DNA of 64,000 nt from Cellulomonas alba (GCF_030362835.1 NZ_JAUCGQ010000001.1:2707461-2771460), one strand, 5' to 3'; numbered from the stretch's first letter, positions 8,551-18,837 are shown. Notes: generated from the sequence alone by a model not told the origin. Program-made: numbers and translations.

Positions 8551-9656
8551 GCGACGAGCTTCACGACCTCCTGGCGCGGGCCGCCGACCGTGCGGCGGCG
8601 CGCACGACGTGGGACACGTCGGACCTCAAGCGGCGCGTGCGCCGGGGTCGGCGCGTCCGGTCGGCGACGACCGCCGCCGTGGCGGTCGCGGCCGTGGGCG
8701 TGCTGGGGACCGCTGTCGGCCTCGGGCCGCACGCACGATCCGGGCCCCCGCTGGTGGGCCCGGGCACCGCGACGCACCCGGTGACCCCGACGGGGTCCTC
8801 GCCCTCCCCATCCGTGCCGCCGGCCGGGGACGGTGCGTGCGGTGCGCGCGTGGACGCGCACGCGCTCACGGGCCGGGCCGGCGACGCGGCGGTCGGCGCC
8901 GTCGCCGGGGTCGCCGCACCGGGGGCCACCACCGTCGATGTCGTCGTCGCGGGCGCCTCCGTGAGCGGGTCGCACGCGACGACCGCGGCGGGCCCCGGCA
9001 CGGCCGTCCTGCTGCGGGGCGGGACGGTCGTCGCGCGCGCCGCCACGACCCCGGAAGAGCCCGGGGGCGACGGCGACGCCACCGCGCCGTCGTTCCTCGC
9101 CCGCGCCGACCTGCCGGTCGTGTCGTGCGCCGCGGGCGCGGCGCTGCCGGACGGGGACTACGTCCTCGCCGTGGTCCAGCCCGTGCGCGCCGGCGACGCG
9201 GTCCGGACCGTGCTCGCGGGAGGCGAGGTCGTGACGGTGACGGGCGGCCGTCCGGCGACGCTCTGCGACGCGGGCCCGCTCACCGTGAACGCGACGGAGG
9301 AGCGCTCGACGATGCGGTGGGCGCAGCACGGGATCCCGTTGACGCGCACGCTCGGCGTGCCGGAGCCCGCGCTCCCGGACGGGTTCGCCGCGTCGCCGCG
9401 GGTCGTGCTCACGGACGCGTCAGGCCGGGTGATCGCGGTCCAGGCCGGTGTGCCGGGCCTGCGGGTCGTGCGCGGCGAGCAGCCGGTGACCTACGCGACC
9501 GCCGTCTTCCCCCACAGCTGCGCAGACGCGGTGGTGCCACCCGGGACGTACCGCGTTCTCGACGTCGTCGACGCGGACCCCTGGGGCTCGGCCGGGACGG
9601 TGCGGAGCGTGTCGGAGATCGGCACGGTGACGATCCCGCTGGGGTCCGGGGGCTGA
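8547..9656 (+). CDS. Probable membrane-anchored partner (anti-sigma-like) of the ECF sigma factor
   Basis: 369 residues. A basic cytoplasmic segment of about 40 residues (RRVRRGRRVR) precedes one helix at 41-59. A Pro/Ser/Thr linker and an outside domain of about 280 residues follow. The domain has cysteines in GACGARVD, VVSCAAGA, TLCDAGP and PHSCADA, which may form disulfides. This layout and the 4-nt overlap with the sigma gene are typical of anti-sigma/sensor proteins, but no named anti-sigma domain is recognised and no zinc HxxxCxxC motif is seen. The start is the ATG within the sigma stop. Function inferred from context only. Confidence 0.6.
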   Translation: MSDELHDLLARAADRAAARTTWDTSDLKRRVRRGRRVRSATTAAVAVAAVGVLGTAVGLGPHARSGPPLVGPGTATHPVTPTGSSPSPSVPPAGDGACGARVDAHALTGRAGDAAVGAVAGVAAPGATTVDVVVAGASVSGSHATTAAGPGTAVLLRGGTVVARAATTPEEPGGDGDATAPSFLARADLPVVSCAAGAALPDGDYVLAVVQPVRAGDAVRTVLAGGEVVTVTGGRPATLCDAGPLTVNATEERSTMRWAQHGIPLTRTLGVPEPALPDGFAASPRVVLTDASGRVIAVQAGVPGLRVVRGEQPVTYATAVFPHSCADAVVPPGTYRVLDVVDADPWGSAGTVRSVSEIGTVTIPLGSGG

Positions 9657-9676
9657 GCGGTGGCGGGGTCGCGGGC

Positions 9677-9895
9677 TCAGCCGCGCAGGCTCCAGCGCCA
9701 CGCGTCGGGGCCGGTGCGCCAGCCTGCGGGGCGGACGCCGTGGCGGCGCGCGACCCACGCGGAGCGCTCGGCGGGGCGCTCGACCCACTCGTCACCCGCC
9801 GCGGACGACGCCGCGACGAGCCCCGCCACGAGCGCCGCGAGCTCGACGTCGTCGGGCTCGCCGCGGACGACCTGCACGTGCGCCGGGTCGCTCAT
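9677..9895 (-). CDS. accE: Acyl-CoA carboxylase epsilon subunit
   Basis: 72-residue small subunit. It begins with VQVVRGEPDDVELAAL and ends with a Trp-rich tail (GWRTGPDAWRWSLRG), the pattern of actinobacterial AccE/PccE proteins that bind and activate the AccA-AccD complex. Its ATG overlaps the stop of the preceding acidic gene by 4 nt, and accD lies one gene upstream, so it belongs to the accD transcript. This small gene is easily missed because longer unrelated frames cover it. Confidence 0.88.
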   Translation of the reverse strand: MSDPAHVQVVRGEPDDVELAALVAGLVAASSAAGDEWVERPAERSAWVARRHGVRPAGWRTGPDAWRWSLRG

Positions 9896-10482
9896 CGTCC
9901 GCCCTCCGGCTCGTCGTCCGTGTCGTCGCCGAGCTCGTCGTCCTCGTCGTCCTCGTCGCCGAAGAGCACCGGGCCGCCGCGCGAGACGCCCCACTCGGCG
10001 ACCTCGTAGCCCGCGTCGACGAGCTGCTGGGCGATCTCGGCGCCGCTCGCGTCGATCTGGTCGAGGACCCCGTCGAGCGACAGGTCGCTCGTGCCGGTCG
10101 GCGGGCCGACGACGAACCCGAGATGGAACGTGTCCGCCTGGATCGCGCTCGGCGGCGCGTCGGCGTCGCCCTCCTCGCCGTCGTCCCACGACATGCCCGT
10201 GAGGTCGGCGTGGAGGCCGAGCGTCTCGTGGAGCGTGTCGTAGAGCCGCGCGTTGAGCGCGCCGATCTCGCCTTCGACCGCCAGGATCCGCGGGTCCTCG
10301 TCGGCCTCCTCGGAGCCGAACTCGGCGCGCACGCCCACCGCCGTGTCGACGTACGTGTGCAGCGCCGCGGCGAGCATCGCGACCGCGTCGTGCAGCGGGC
10401 CGGGGTCGACGCCCGAGAGCGGCTCGGCGCTGTGCGCGCCGTGCGCGTCGTCGTCGTGCTCGTGGAAGTGGGACTCGCTCAC
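9892..10482 (-). CDS. Acidic protein of unknown function between accD and accE
   Basis: 196 residues, strongly acidic. It starts with a His/Asp-rich stretch (SESHFHEHDDDAHGAH), has a helical middle (LHDAVAMLAAALHTYVDT, and IGALNARLYDTLHETLGL), a segment FHLGFVVGPPTGTSDLSL, and ends in a run of Asp/Glu. No family is recognised and there is no signal peptide. GTG start behind GAGGAAG, 10 nt after the accD stop, and a 4-nt overlap with accE: translationally coupled on both sides. A role linked to the carboxylase is possible from position alone. Confidence 0.75.
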   Translation of the reverse strand: MSESHFHEHDDDAHGAHSAEPLSGVDPGPLHDAVAMLAAALHTYVDTAVGVRAEFGSEEADEDPRILAVEGEIGALNARLYDTLHETLGLHADLTGMSWDDGEEGDADAPPSAIQADTFHLGFVVGPPTGTSDLSLDGVLDQIDASGAEIAQQLVDAGYEVAEWGVSRGGPVLFGDEDDEDDELGDDTDDEPEGGR

Positions 10483-10492
10483 AGGGGCTTCC

Positions 10493-12109
<1,617 letters not shown>

Positions 12110-12116
12110 CCGTCCG

Positions 12117-12122
12117 AGGCTA
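12117..12122 (-). promoter_or_regulatory. Candidate -10 box (TAGCCT) of accD
   Basis: TAGCCT on the minus strand, 7 nt before the GTG start of accD, without a ribosome site. The rest of the 210-nt gap to birA (12110-12319) shows no gene. Confidence 0.45.
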
Positions 12123-12319
12123 GTTGTCGAAGCCCTCCAGGTTCGTGCAGGGCGATCACGACGAGCGTGCGCCCCGCGTGTCGGGATCCCACAAAGACGC
12201 GCGGTCGACGGTCGACGGGAGTCGGACGGCCCGTCGTGGGAGTCGTCGCGGCGCCGCGCGGCCGTCCCGTGGGTAGGTGCACCCCCCGCGGATCGACCGG
12301 CGACCCGCATGATGTGCCC

Positions 12320-13246
12320 ATGACCGCTCCCGCCACGCCGCTGCCGCCCACCTCCCGACGTGGGCTGCGTGCCACCGAGCTCGAGGAGCGGCTCGTCGCG
12401 CCCGCCGGACCGCTCGCACGGCTCGACGTGGTCGACGAGACGGGGTCGACGAACGAGGACCTCGCCGTGCTCGTCCGCGCCGACCCGGACGCGTGGCCGG
12501 ACGTGTCGCTGCTGGTCGCGGACCACCAGACGGGCGGCCGGGGCCGGGCGGGGCGCACCTGGACGACGCCCGCGCGCACCGCGGTGACGGGCACGTTCTC
12601 GATGCGCGCGCAGCAGACGCCCGTGCACTTCGGGTGGTACCCGCTGCTGGCGGGGCTCGGCGCGGTGCGCGCGCTGCGCGCCGTGTCCGGCGTGCCCGCG
12701 GCGCTGAAGTGGCCCAACGACGTGCTGCTGCCGGCGCACGACGAGCTCGACGGCTGGGGCGCGTGGCGCAAGGTCGGGGGGATCCTCTCGGAGGTCGTGT
12801 CGGTCGGCGCCGGGCTCGGCTTCGGGCTGAGCGGGACGGACACGCCGCCGCCGGTCGGGAGCGCGGTGCTGATCGGGATCGGCATCAACGTGCTCCAGAC
12901 GGCCGACGAGCTGCCGGTGCCGAGCGCGACGTCCCTGCTCGAGGCGACGGGGCGCGAGATCGCGCGCGAGGACGTGCTGGCGGCGCTGGTCGACGGGCTC
13001 GCGAGCGTGCTCGCCGAGTGGCGGGCCGCGGGCAACGACCCGCTCGCGTCGGCGCTGCCCGCGGAGGTCGCGGCGGCGTGCGCGACGATCGGGTCGCGGG
13101 TCTGCGTCGAGCTCCCCGGCGGGACGCGGGTGCAGGGTCTCGCCGAGCGGCTCGGGACCGACGGGTCGCTGGTCGTCGTCGACGAGGCGGGGCAGGCGCA
13201 CGTCGTGCTCGCCGGTGACGTGCGTCACGTCCGCACGGGTCGGTGA
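12320..13246 (+). CDS. birA: Biotin-[acyl-CoA carboxylase] ligase
   Basis: 308 residues. It activates biotin with ATP and attaches it to the carrier lysine of AccA3. Ligase motifs: [10 protein letters not shown], the biotinyl-AMP loop [18 protein letters not shown] and GIGINV, then the small C-terminal SH3-like domain ([12 protein letters not shown]). No N-terminal DNA-binding domain is present, so it is a class I (non-repressor) ligase. Its place beside accD matches that in M. tuberculosis. The ATG at 12320 is chosen; an earlier in-frame ATG would add only three residues. Confidence 0.95.
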   Translation: MTAPATPLPPTSRRGLRATELEERLVAPAGPLARLDVVDETGSTNEDLAVLVRADPDAWPDVSLLVADHQTGGRGRAGRTWTTPARTAVTGTFSMRAQQTPVHFGWYPLLAGLGAVRALRAVSGVPAALKWPNDVLLPAHDELDGWGAWRKVGGILSEVVSVGAGLGFGLSGTDTPPPVGSAVLIGIGINVLQTADELPVPSATSLLEATGREIAREDVLAALVDGLASVLAEWRAAGNDPLASALPAEVAAACATIGSRVCVELPGGTRVQGLAERLGTDGSLVVVDEAGQAHVVLAGDVRHVRTGR

Positions 13247-13248
13247 CA

Positions 13249-13254
13249 TACCCT
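13249..13254 (+). promoter_or_regulatory. Candidate -10 box (TACCCT) of the adenylate cyclase gene
   Basis: TACCCT ends exactly 6 nt before the GTG at 13261, which would then be the transcript's first base. The box lies in the last bases of birA and the first bases after it. Confidence 0.5.
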
Positions 13255-13260
13255 CGTCGC

Positions 13261-14349
13261 GTGCCCGAGGACGGATCGCGTGACGAGCTGGAGGTCGTCG
13301 AGTCGACGATCGGGGCGCTCGACGAGGAGCTCCTCGGCGGACCCCGCACGCTCACGGCGCGCGACCTCGCGCAGCGCGCCGGCATCGACCTCGAGATGGT
13401 CCGCGTGTTCTGGCGGACCATGGGCCTGCCGCACGCCGACGCAGACGACGCCGTCTACACCGAGCGCGACGCGGAGGCCGTTGACCGCGCCGCGGCGCTG
13501 ATCCGCGACCACGGGCTCGACCTCGCGACCGTCGTCACCGTGACGCGCGCGCTCGGCCACACGTCGGACCGGCTCGCGCTCTGGCAGGTCGAGGCGCTCG
13601 TCGAGGACATGGGCAACCGGTACGAGCTCGACGACGCCACGGCGCGCCTGCTCGTGCTCGACCGGCTCGAGGGCCTCGCCCCGCTGCTCGAGGCGCAGCT
13701 CGTGCACTCGTACCGGCGGCAGCTGTCCGCGATCGCGGGGCGGTACGCGGCGGAGTTCGGCGAGCTGCGCGACCCCGGTCCGGACCGGATGGCGCTGCCG
13801 CTCGCGCGCGCGGTCGGGTTCGCCGACATGGTGTCGTTCACGCGCCGGACGGCGGGCCTGGGCTCGACGGACCTGTCGCAGTTCGTGCAGCGGTTCGAGA
13901 CGGCCGCGCGGGACGTGGTCACCGCCGCCGGCGGGCGCGTCGTGAAGACGATCGGCGACGCCGTGCTGTTCGTCGCCGACGACGCGGCGACCGGCGCGCT
14001 CGTGGCGCTGGGCCTCGCGGACGCCCTCGGGCACGAGCTCGACGTCGACTCCGCGCGGCGGGCCGGCGGCATCGCCGAGGGCGCTCGCGGCGTCACGCCC
14101 GTGCGGGTGGGGTTCGTGTGGGGGCGCGTCCTGTCGCGGTTCGGCGACGTGTTCGGGCCGCACGTGAACCTCGCCGCGCGGCTGACGGACATCGCCGAGC
14201 CGAGCACGGTGCTCACCGACCCCGCGACCGCGGACGTGCTGGCGTCCGACACGCGGTTCGTGCTCGAGCGGCGGTCGCCGCGGCGGCTCCAGGGGATCGG
14301 GGCGATCGAGCCGGTGCTGCTCCGGGCCGCCGAGGGCGCGGTGGAGTAG
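13261..14349 (+). CDS. Class III adenylate cyclase with MerR-like N-terminal domain
   Basis: 362 residues; makes cAMP from ATP. The N-terminal half (about 170 residues) has [21 protein letters not shown], resembling the helical regulatory domain of the pH-responsive cyclase Rv1264 of M. tuberculosis. The catalytic domain keeps the key residues: first metal Asp in GFADMVSFT, substrate Lys and second Asp in [12 protein letters not shown], and transition-state Asn/Arg in HVNLAARL. It is a single cyclase domain, so it should act as a homodimer. Two GTG starts are possible: 13243, overlapping the birA stop, and 13261, preferred for the TACCCT box 6 nt before it. Confidence 0.88.
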   Translation: MPEDGSRDELEVVESTIGALDEELLGGPRTLTARDLAQRAGIDLEMVRVFWRTMGLPHADADDAVYTERDAEAVDRAAALIRDHGLDLATVVTVTRALGHTSDRLALWQVEALVEDMGNRYELDDATARLLVLDRLEGLAPLLEAQLVHSYRRQLSAIAGRYAAEFGELRDPGPDRMALPLARAVGFADMVSFTRRTAGLGSTDLSQFVQRFETAARDVVTAAGGRVVKTIGDAVLFVADDAATGALVALGLADALGHELDVDSARRAGGIAEGARGVTPVRVGFVWGRVLSRFGDVFGPHVNLAARLTDIAEPSTVLTDPATADVLASDTRFVLERRSPRRLQGIGAIEPVLLRAAEGAVE

Positions 14350-14550
14350 GCGCCGGGATCAGGCGCTGGAGCCGCCGCCGGGGATCGGCGCGGGGGGGCA
14401 GTGCGGCAGCCGGCGCGGGGATCAGCGCGGCGGCGAACGCGGGGTTCAGCGCAGGGCGGCATGGCTCCTGGCGGGCTCGCCGGCGGAGCCACGCGTCGTG
14501 CGGGGAGCAGCCGGCCGGGCGTCGCTGGGGATGTGGACGAAGCCGGACGC

Positions 14551-14568
14551 ATCGAACATTTGTTCGAT
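14551..14568 (+). promoter_or_regulatory. LexA (SOS) box in the promoter of the HNH gene
   Basis: ATCGAACATTTGTTCGAT is a perfect 8-bp inverted repeat with a 2-bp centre. It fits the actinobacterial SOS box TCGAAC-N4-GTTCGA at every fixed position. It occupies the spacer directly before the -10 box TATACT (14568-14573), where bound LexA would block RNA polymerase. Confidence 0.92.
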
Positions 14569-14573
14569 ATACT
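14568..14573 (+). promoter_or_regulatory. Consensus -10 box (TATACT) of the HNH gene
   Basis: TATACT ends 6 nt before the ATG at 14580, so the transcript is probably leaderless. It shares one base with the LexA box. The 230 nt from 14350 to 14550 hold only GC-rich, GGATCAGCGC-like short repeats and no gene. Confidence 0.75.
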
Positions 14574-14579
14574 GGCCGC

Positions 14580-16328
14580 ATGAACCCGGCAGCGCGCTCG
14601 AGTGTCGTGGGCGCTGCTTGCGCCGACGCGAGTCTGCTGTCGTCCGCGTCCCCGTCCCCGTCTGACGCCCCGGCCAAGGCGCCGTCGCCGCTCCCTGGAG
14701 CGCCGAACGCCGCTGGGACCAACCCGGCGGCGCGGTCGGATGCACCCGTGTCCCTGCACCCCTCGCGTTCGGTCCCCGCTCCGCGCCCGGCGGACGTTGC
14801 GCGAGGGTGGCGGGACCAGCTGGGCGGACTGATCGAAGGCGCCGACGGCGGATCGGCCGCGGTCGAGCTCCTCGCCGCACTCGAAGAGCTGAAGGCGGCG
14901 GCATGCGCCGCGCAGGCGAGGCTTGCCGTCCGAGTTGACGCCGAGCGTCGTGCCGCCGAGGCGCGCGAGGGCGTTCCGCTCGATCGGCGGGGACGCGGTG
15001 TCGCCGTCGAGATCGGGCTCGCGCGGGCCGAGTCGCCGCACCGAGCACGCGCCCTGGTCGGTGCGTCCAAGGCATGGCTCACCGAGATGCCGCACACGTT
15101 CGCTGCGCTCGAGACCGGTCACCTCTCGGAGCATCGGGCGCTCCTGCTGGTCCGCGAGACGGCATGCCTGCCCGTGGAGGTCCGAGCCGAGGTCGACCGA
15201 CTCGTCTGCGGAGACGTCAGCGCCTTGGCCGGCATCGGCACCAAGCGGCTCGTCGCCCTGGCGCGGTCGCATGCCGCGCGGCTCGACCCGGCGTCCCTCG
15301 CGGCCCGTGCCCGGCGCGCCGAGACCGAGCGCTCGGTCACGCTGCGGCCGGCGCCCGACACCATGACGTACCTGACCGCGCTGCTTCCCGTGGCGCAGGG
15401 AGTTGCCGTGCTCGCCGCGCTCCGTCGCGCCGCGGACTCGGCCCGTGCCGCGGGCGACCCCCGTTCCCGTGGCCAAGTGATGGCCGACACGCTCGTCGAA
15501 CGGGTGACCGGCCAGCGGGCGGCCGATTCCGTGCCGGTCACCGTGAACCTCGTGATGTCCGACGCGGCGCTGCTCGGCGCGGCCCACGACGGCGCGGTCG
15601 TCGACGGTCACGGCTCGGTCCCGGCGCAGGTGGCGCGCAACCTCGTGGCTCACGGTCTCGACGCCGGAGCCGCATGGCTGCGGCGGCTGTACGCCGGTCC
15701 CGCGGGCGATCTGCTGGCGACCACCTCGTCCGCTCGCTTCCATGCGCCGGGCCTCGCGGCGCTGCTCCGCGTCCGCGACCAAGGGCTGTGCCGCACTCCC
15801 TACTGCGACGCGCCGGCACGCGAGCTCGACCATGTGGTGCCGGCGGCCGACGGCGGCGCGACCGACCTCGAGAACGCGCAGGGTCTCTGCGTCGCCTGCA
15901 ACCGTGCCAAGCAGGCGCGGGGCTGGCGGCAACGGCCCGACCCGGCGACGCGTGACGGCGTCGGGCGGCACACGGTGCTGACGACGACGCCGACCGGCCA
16001 CACGTACCGCTCGACGGCGCCGCCGCCACCGTCTCCGCTCGAGCACCCGAGCCGACCGAGCGGCCCGCGTGCCGACGACGGCTCGAGCCCCGGTGCGCCC
16101 TTCACGGGCGGCGTGCTGGGGAGCGACGGGTTCGGCGCCGCTTCGCCGCGCCGCCCTCAGGCGGTTCGTCGGCGGTCGGCGGGATCGTCGGTGCACCGCG
16201 CCCGCTCGCGTCGTCGCGAGGCGGTCAGGCGGCGCGCCTTCGCCGAGATGGTCGCCGGGCCGTCGCCGGTGGACGCGACGTTCCAGGCGCTCGTCGACGG
16301 CCACCGGGGCGCCGACGCCCAGGTGTGA
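14580..16328 (+). CDS. DUF222 / 13E12-type HNH endonuclease-like protein under SOS control
   Basis: 582 residues. A Pro/Ala/Ser-rich N-terminus of about 70 residues precedes the helical DUF222 region (LLAALEELKAAACAAQARL to about residue 370). An HNH domain at about 403-446 has paired zinc cysteines (CRTPYC and CVAC), the DH dyad in RELDHVVP, and the Asn in DLENAQGLC. A disordered Arg/Pro-rich tail ends the protein. The family occurs in multiple copies in actinobacteria; in M. tuberculosis the 13E12 repeats are of this type and several have SOS boxes. Substrate unknown; nuclease activity is inferred. A few-base gap separates it from the convergent SRAP gene. Confidence 0.9.
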   Translation: MNPAARSSVVGAACADASLLSSASPSPSDAPAKAPSPLPGAPNAAGTNPAARSDAPVSLHPSRSVPAPRPADVARGWRDQLGGLIEGADGGSAAVELLAALEELKAAACAAQARLAVRVDAERRAAEAREGVPLDRRGRGVAVEIGLARAESPHRARALVGASKAWLTEMPHTFAALETGHLSEHRALLLVRETACLPVEVRAEVDRLVCGDVSALAGIGTKRLVALARSHAARLDPASLAARARRAETERSVTLRPAPDTMTYLTALLPVAQGVAVLAALRRAADSARAAGDPRSRGQVMADTLVERVTGQRAADSVPVTVNLVMSDAALLGAAHDGAVVDGHGSVPAQVARNLVAHGLDAGAAWLRRLYAGPAGDLLATTSSARFHAPGLAALLRVRDQGLCRTPYCDAPARELDHVVPAADGGATDLENAQGLCVACNRAKQARGWRQRPDPATRDGVGRHTVLTTTPTGHTYRSTAPPPPSPLEHPSRPSGPRADDGSSPGAPFTGGVLGSDGFGAASPRRPQAVRRRSAGSSVHRARSRRREAVRRRAFAEMVAGPSPVDATFQALVDGHRGADAQV

Positions 16329-16366
16329 GCGCGGCCCGCCGTAGTGGCGGCAACCGCGGGACGTCC

Positions 16367-17113
16367 CTACGTGGCTTCGGCGCGAGGCTCGTCGACCGGG
16401 TCGATCAGGGCGGGGCCGTTGTTCGCGACGGCGTTGACCGATGTCGAGACCGGCGTCGCGACCAGGGCCGGTGGCTGGTGGCCGAGCAGATCGGCAGCGC
16501 CGTCGGCGCCGACGGCGGGGTCGAGCCAGCGTTCCCAGTCCGCGCGGCGGAGCATGAGCGGCTGGCGGTCATGGATGTGCGCCAGCTCGTCGCTCGCCGG
16601 CGTCGTCACCACCGTGGCCGTGACGAGCCACCGGTCGGGGTCGTCGTCGGACTTGGTGCGGTCGCGCCAGAACTCGTACAGGCCCGCGAGGGCGACCACG
16701 GCGCCGTCCTCGGGGTGGATGTAGAACGGCTGCTTGCGGGGACGCTTGGTGCCCGGCGCCTCGAGCTTCTGCCACTCGTAGTAGCCGTCGGCCGGGAGCA
16801 GCGCACGGCGGGCGGCGAACGGCTTGGCGTACGCGCTCGACGTCCCGATCGTCTCCGAGCGCGCGTTGATCATGCGGTTGCCGATCGACGGGTCCTTCGC
16901 CCAGCTCGGCACGAGACCCCAGCGCGCGACGCGGAGCTGCCGCGTGATCTCGCCGGTCTCCCGGTCGGCGCGCTCGACGACGATCCGGACGCCGTCCGTG
17001 GGCGCGACGTTCCACGAGGGCCCGAGCAGCCGGACGTCGTCGGCGACCGTCGCGATGGCGAACTCGTCCGCGAGCGCCTGGTCCTCCCGGAACGACGCAT
17101 ACCTCCCGCACAT
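16367..17113 (-). CDS. SRAP (SOS response-associated peptidase, YedK/HMCES-like) protein
   Basis: 248 residues. Family proteins crosslink to abasic sites in single-stranded DNA through Cys2 and shield them. All key residues are visible: Cys2 in MCGRYASF, Asn in WNVAPTD, the NARSET motif, Glu in YYEWQ, and the active His in ELAHIHDRQPLML. A longer frame exists upstream, but Cys2 must follow the start Met, which fixes the ATG at 17113. It faces the LexA-controlled HNH gene. No SOS box was seen in front of this gene itself. Confidence 0.95.
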   Translation of the reverse strand: MCGRYASFREDQALADEFAIATVADDVRLLGPSWNVAPTDGVRIVVERADRETGEITRQLRVARWGLVPSWAKDPSIGNRMINARSETIGTSSAYAKPFAARRALLPADGYYEWQKLEAPGTKRPRKQPFYIHPEDGAVVALAGLYEFWRDRTKSDDDPDRWLVTATVVTTPASDELAHIHDRQPLMLRRADWERWLDPAVGADGAADLLGHQPPALVATPVSTSVNAVANNGPALIDPVDEPRAEAT

Positions 17114-17257
17114 GGGGCCAGCCTGCCAGCCGGAGCCGACATGCCGCCGCGGCGCCCCGCGAGCGCGAGCGTCAAGCGTCGGCAACGGCAGGCCCGGGTT
17201 TCGGCAGGGGTTTCGTTGTGGCTTTGTCGGGCGACGCCCTCCCTGGTCAAAGGCGGT

Positions 17258-17269
17258 CGAATCGATTCG
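17258..17269. promoter_or_regulatory. 12-bp palindrome upstream of the drug-efflux gene
   Basis: CGAATCGATTCG is a perfect palindrome 35 nt before the exporter start, in the 191-nt divergent gap (17114-17304) shared with the SRAP gene. It could be an operator. No regulator gene lies next to it. Confidence 0.35.
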
Positions 17270-17304
17270 CGCGACGGGCGGTCCCGGTGCCACCATGGGA
17301 CGCG

Positions 17305-18828
17305 ATGACCGCTCCCACAGCCGACCCACCGGCCAACTGCCACGAGCCCGTGCGCATGCCCGCGCACACCTCCGCCATCCCGCAGGCCCGCACCGTCGCG
17401 CACGCGCCCGCCGGCGGCTACGGGTCGGGCGCCCGCGGGTCCGCCCACCTCGCCGCGTCGGCGGGTGCGGCGACCGAGACGCTGCCGTCGACGTCCCTCT
17501 CGGCCGACGCCGTCGCGAGCGTTCCGTCGGGCGTCGCGGCTCCCGCCCCCGGAGGCGCGAACGCCAGCGCGACCGACGCCGGTACCGGCGCCCCGGCCGA
17601 CGCCGCCGCCTCGGCGCCCGCCCGCACGTTCCGCCCCAACGCCAAGTACGTCCTGCTGCTCGGCTCGATGTGCGCGCTGCCGGCCATCAGCAACGACATC
17701 TACCTCCCGTCGCTGCCGGACGTCGCGCGCGACCTGGGGACGTCGGCGACGGCGGCTCAGCTCACGATGACGGCGCTCATGGTCGGCGGCGCGGCGGGCC
17801 AGCTCGTCATCGGGCCCGTGTCCGACCGGTTCGGTCGCCGGCGGCCCGTGATGGTCGGCGTCGCGCTGCACGTGGTGACGTCGATCCTCTGCGCGCTCAC
17901 GCCGGGCATCTCGGCGCTCATCGCGCTGCGCGTCGTGCAGGGGTTCTTCAACGCGTCGGCGTCCGTCGTGGCGATGGCGGTGATCCGCGACCGGTTCGTC
18001 GGGAGCGACGCGTCGCGGCTGATGTCGCGGCTCATGCTCGTCATCGGCGTCGCGCCGCTGTTCGCGCCGTCCATCGGCGGGATGATCGCCGGCGAGGTCG
18101 GCTGGCGCGGCACCTTCGGCGCGCTCGCGCTGTTCGGCGTCGGCCTCTGGGTGGTCGTCTGGCGCAAGCTCCCGGAGACGCTGCCGCGCCGTCGGCGCCG
18201 CGAGGGCGGGCTGCGCACGGCGATGTCGGGCTACCGCCGCCTCGCCGCCGACCGGCACTTCGTCGCGCTCGCGATGCTGCCGGGCCTCGGCAACGCGGTG
18301 CTGATGAGCTACGTCGTCGGCTCGCCGTTCGTGCTGCAGGAGGGCTACGGGCTCAGCGCGCACCAGTTCGCGCTGCTGTTCGCGCTCAACGGCATCGGCC
18401 TGGTCGGCGGCGCCCAGGTCAACGCGGCGCTCGTGCGCCGGTTCGCGCCGATCCGCATCGTGCGGGTCGCGCTGCCGCTGTCGCTCACGGCGTGCCTCGG
18501 CCTGCTCACGATCGCGCTGACCGGCGCGGGCGGGCTGCCGGTGCTGCTGATCGGCCTGTGGCTCGTGCTCGCGATGGTCAACCTCGTGCCGCCGAACGCG
18601 TCGGCGCTCGCGCTGTCGCGCCACGGCGAGATCGCCGGGACCGCGGCGGCGCTCATCGGTGCGATCCAGATCGGCGTCTCGGCGCTGATCAGCCCGCTGT
18701 CGAGCCTGCTCGGCGGTGACGCCGTCGCGATGGCCGGCGTCATGGTGGGCGCGCAGGTCGCGGCACTGCTGGTGCTGGCGCTCGCGACGCCCGCGTTCCG
18801 CCGCCGCGGGGCCTGGGTCGCGGCCTGA
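17305..18828 (+). CDS. Bcr/CflA-family MFS multidrug efflux transporter
   Basis: 507 residues with twelve hydrophobic segments from about residue 115 onward. Family signs: MCALPAISNDIYLPSLPDVA in the first helix, the loop motif GPVSDRFGRRRP after helix 2, and the R-x2-QGFF segment in helix 4 (LRVVQGFFNASASV). It should export drugs by proton antiport across the inner membrane. Odd feature: a low-complexity Ala/Pro/Thr-rich N-terminal extension of about 110 residues, mostly absent from the family; either the real start is further in, or the tail is a genuine cytoplasmic extension. Ends 9 nt from the convergent aminotransferase stop. Confidence 0.88.
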   Translation: MTAPTADPPANCHEPVRMPAHTSAIPQARTVAHAPAGGYGSGARGSAHLAASAGAATETLPSTSLSADAVASVPSGVAAPAPGGANASATDAGTGAPADAAASAPARTFRPNAKYVLLLGSMCALPAISNDIYLPSLPDVARDLGTSATAAQLTMTALMVGGAAGQLVIGPVSDRFGRRRPVMVGVALHVVTSILCALTPGISALIALRVVQGFFNASASVVAMAVIRDRFVGSDASRLMSRLMLVIGVAPLFAPSIGGMIAGEVGWRGTFGALALFGVGLWVVVWRKLPETLPRRRRREGGLRTAMSGYRRLAADRHFVALAMLPGLGNAVLMSYVVGSPFVLQEGYGLSAHQFALLFALNGIGLVGGAQVNAALVRRFAPIRIVRVALPLSLTACLGLLTIALTGAGGLPVLLIGLWLVLAMVNLVPPNASALALSRHGEIAGTAAALIGAIQIGVSALISPLSSLLGGDAVAMAGVMVGAQVAALLVLALATPAFRRRGAWVAA

Positions 18829-18837
18829 CGCCGGGCC

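Noticed and set aside
14350..14550. Short GGATCAGCGC-like repeats before the HNH gene
   Set aside because: Irregular, GC-driven and not in a clear unit; no mobile element ends or structure.
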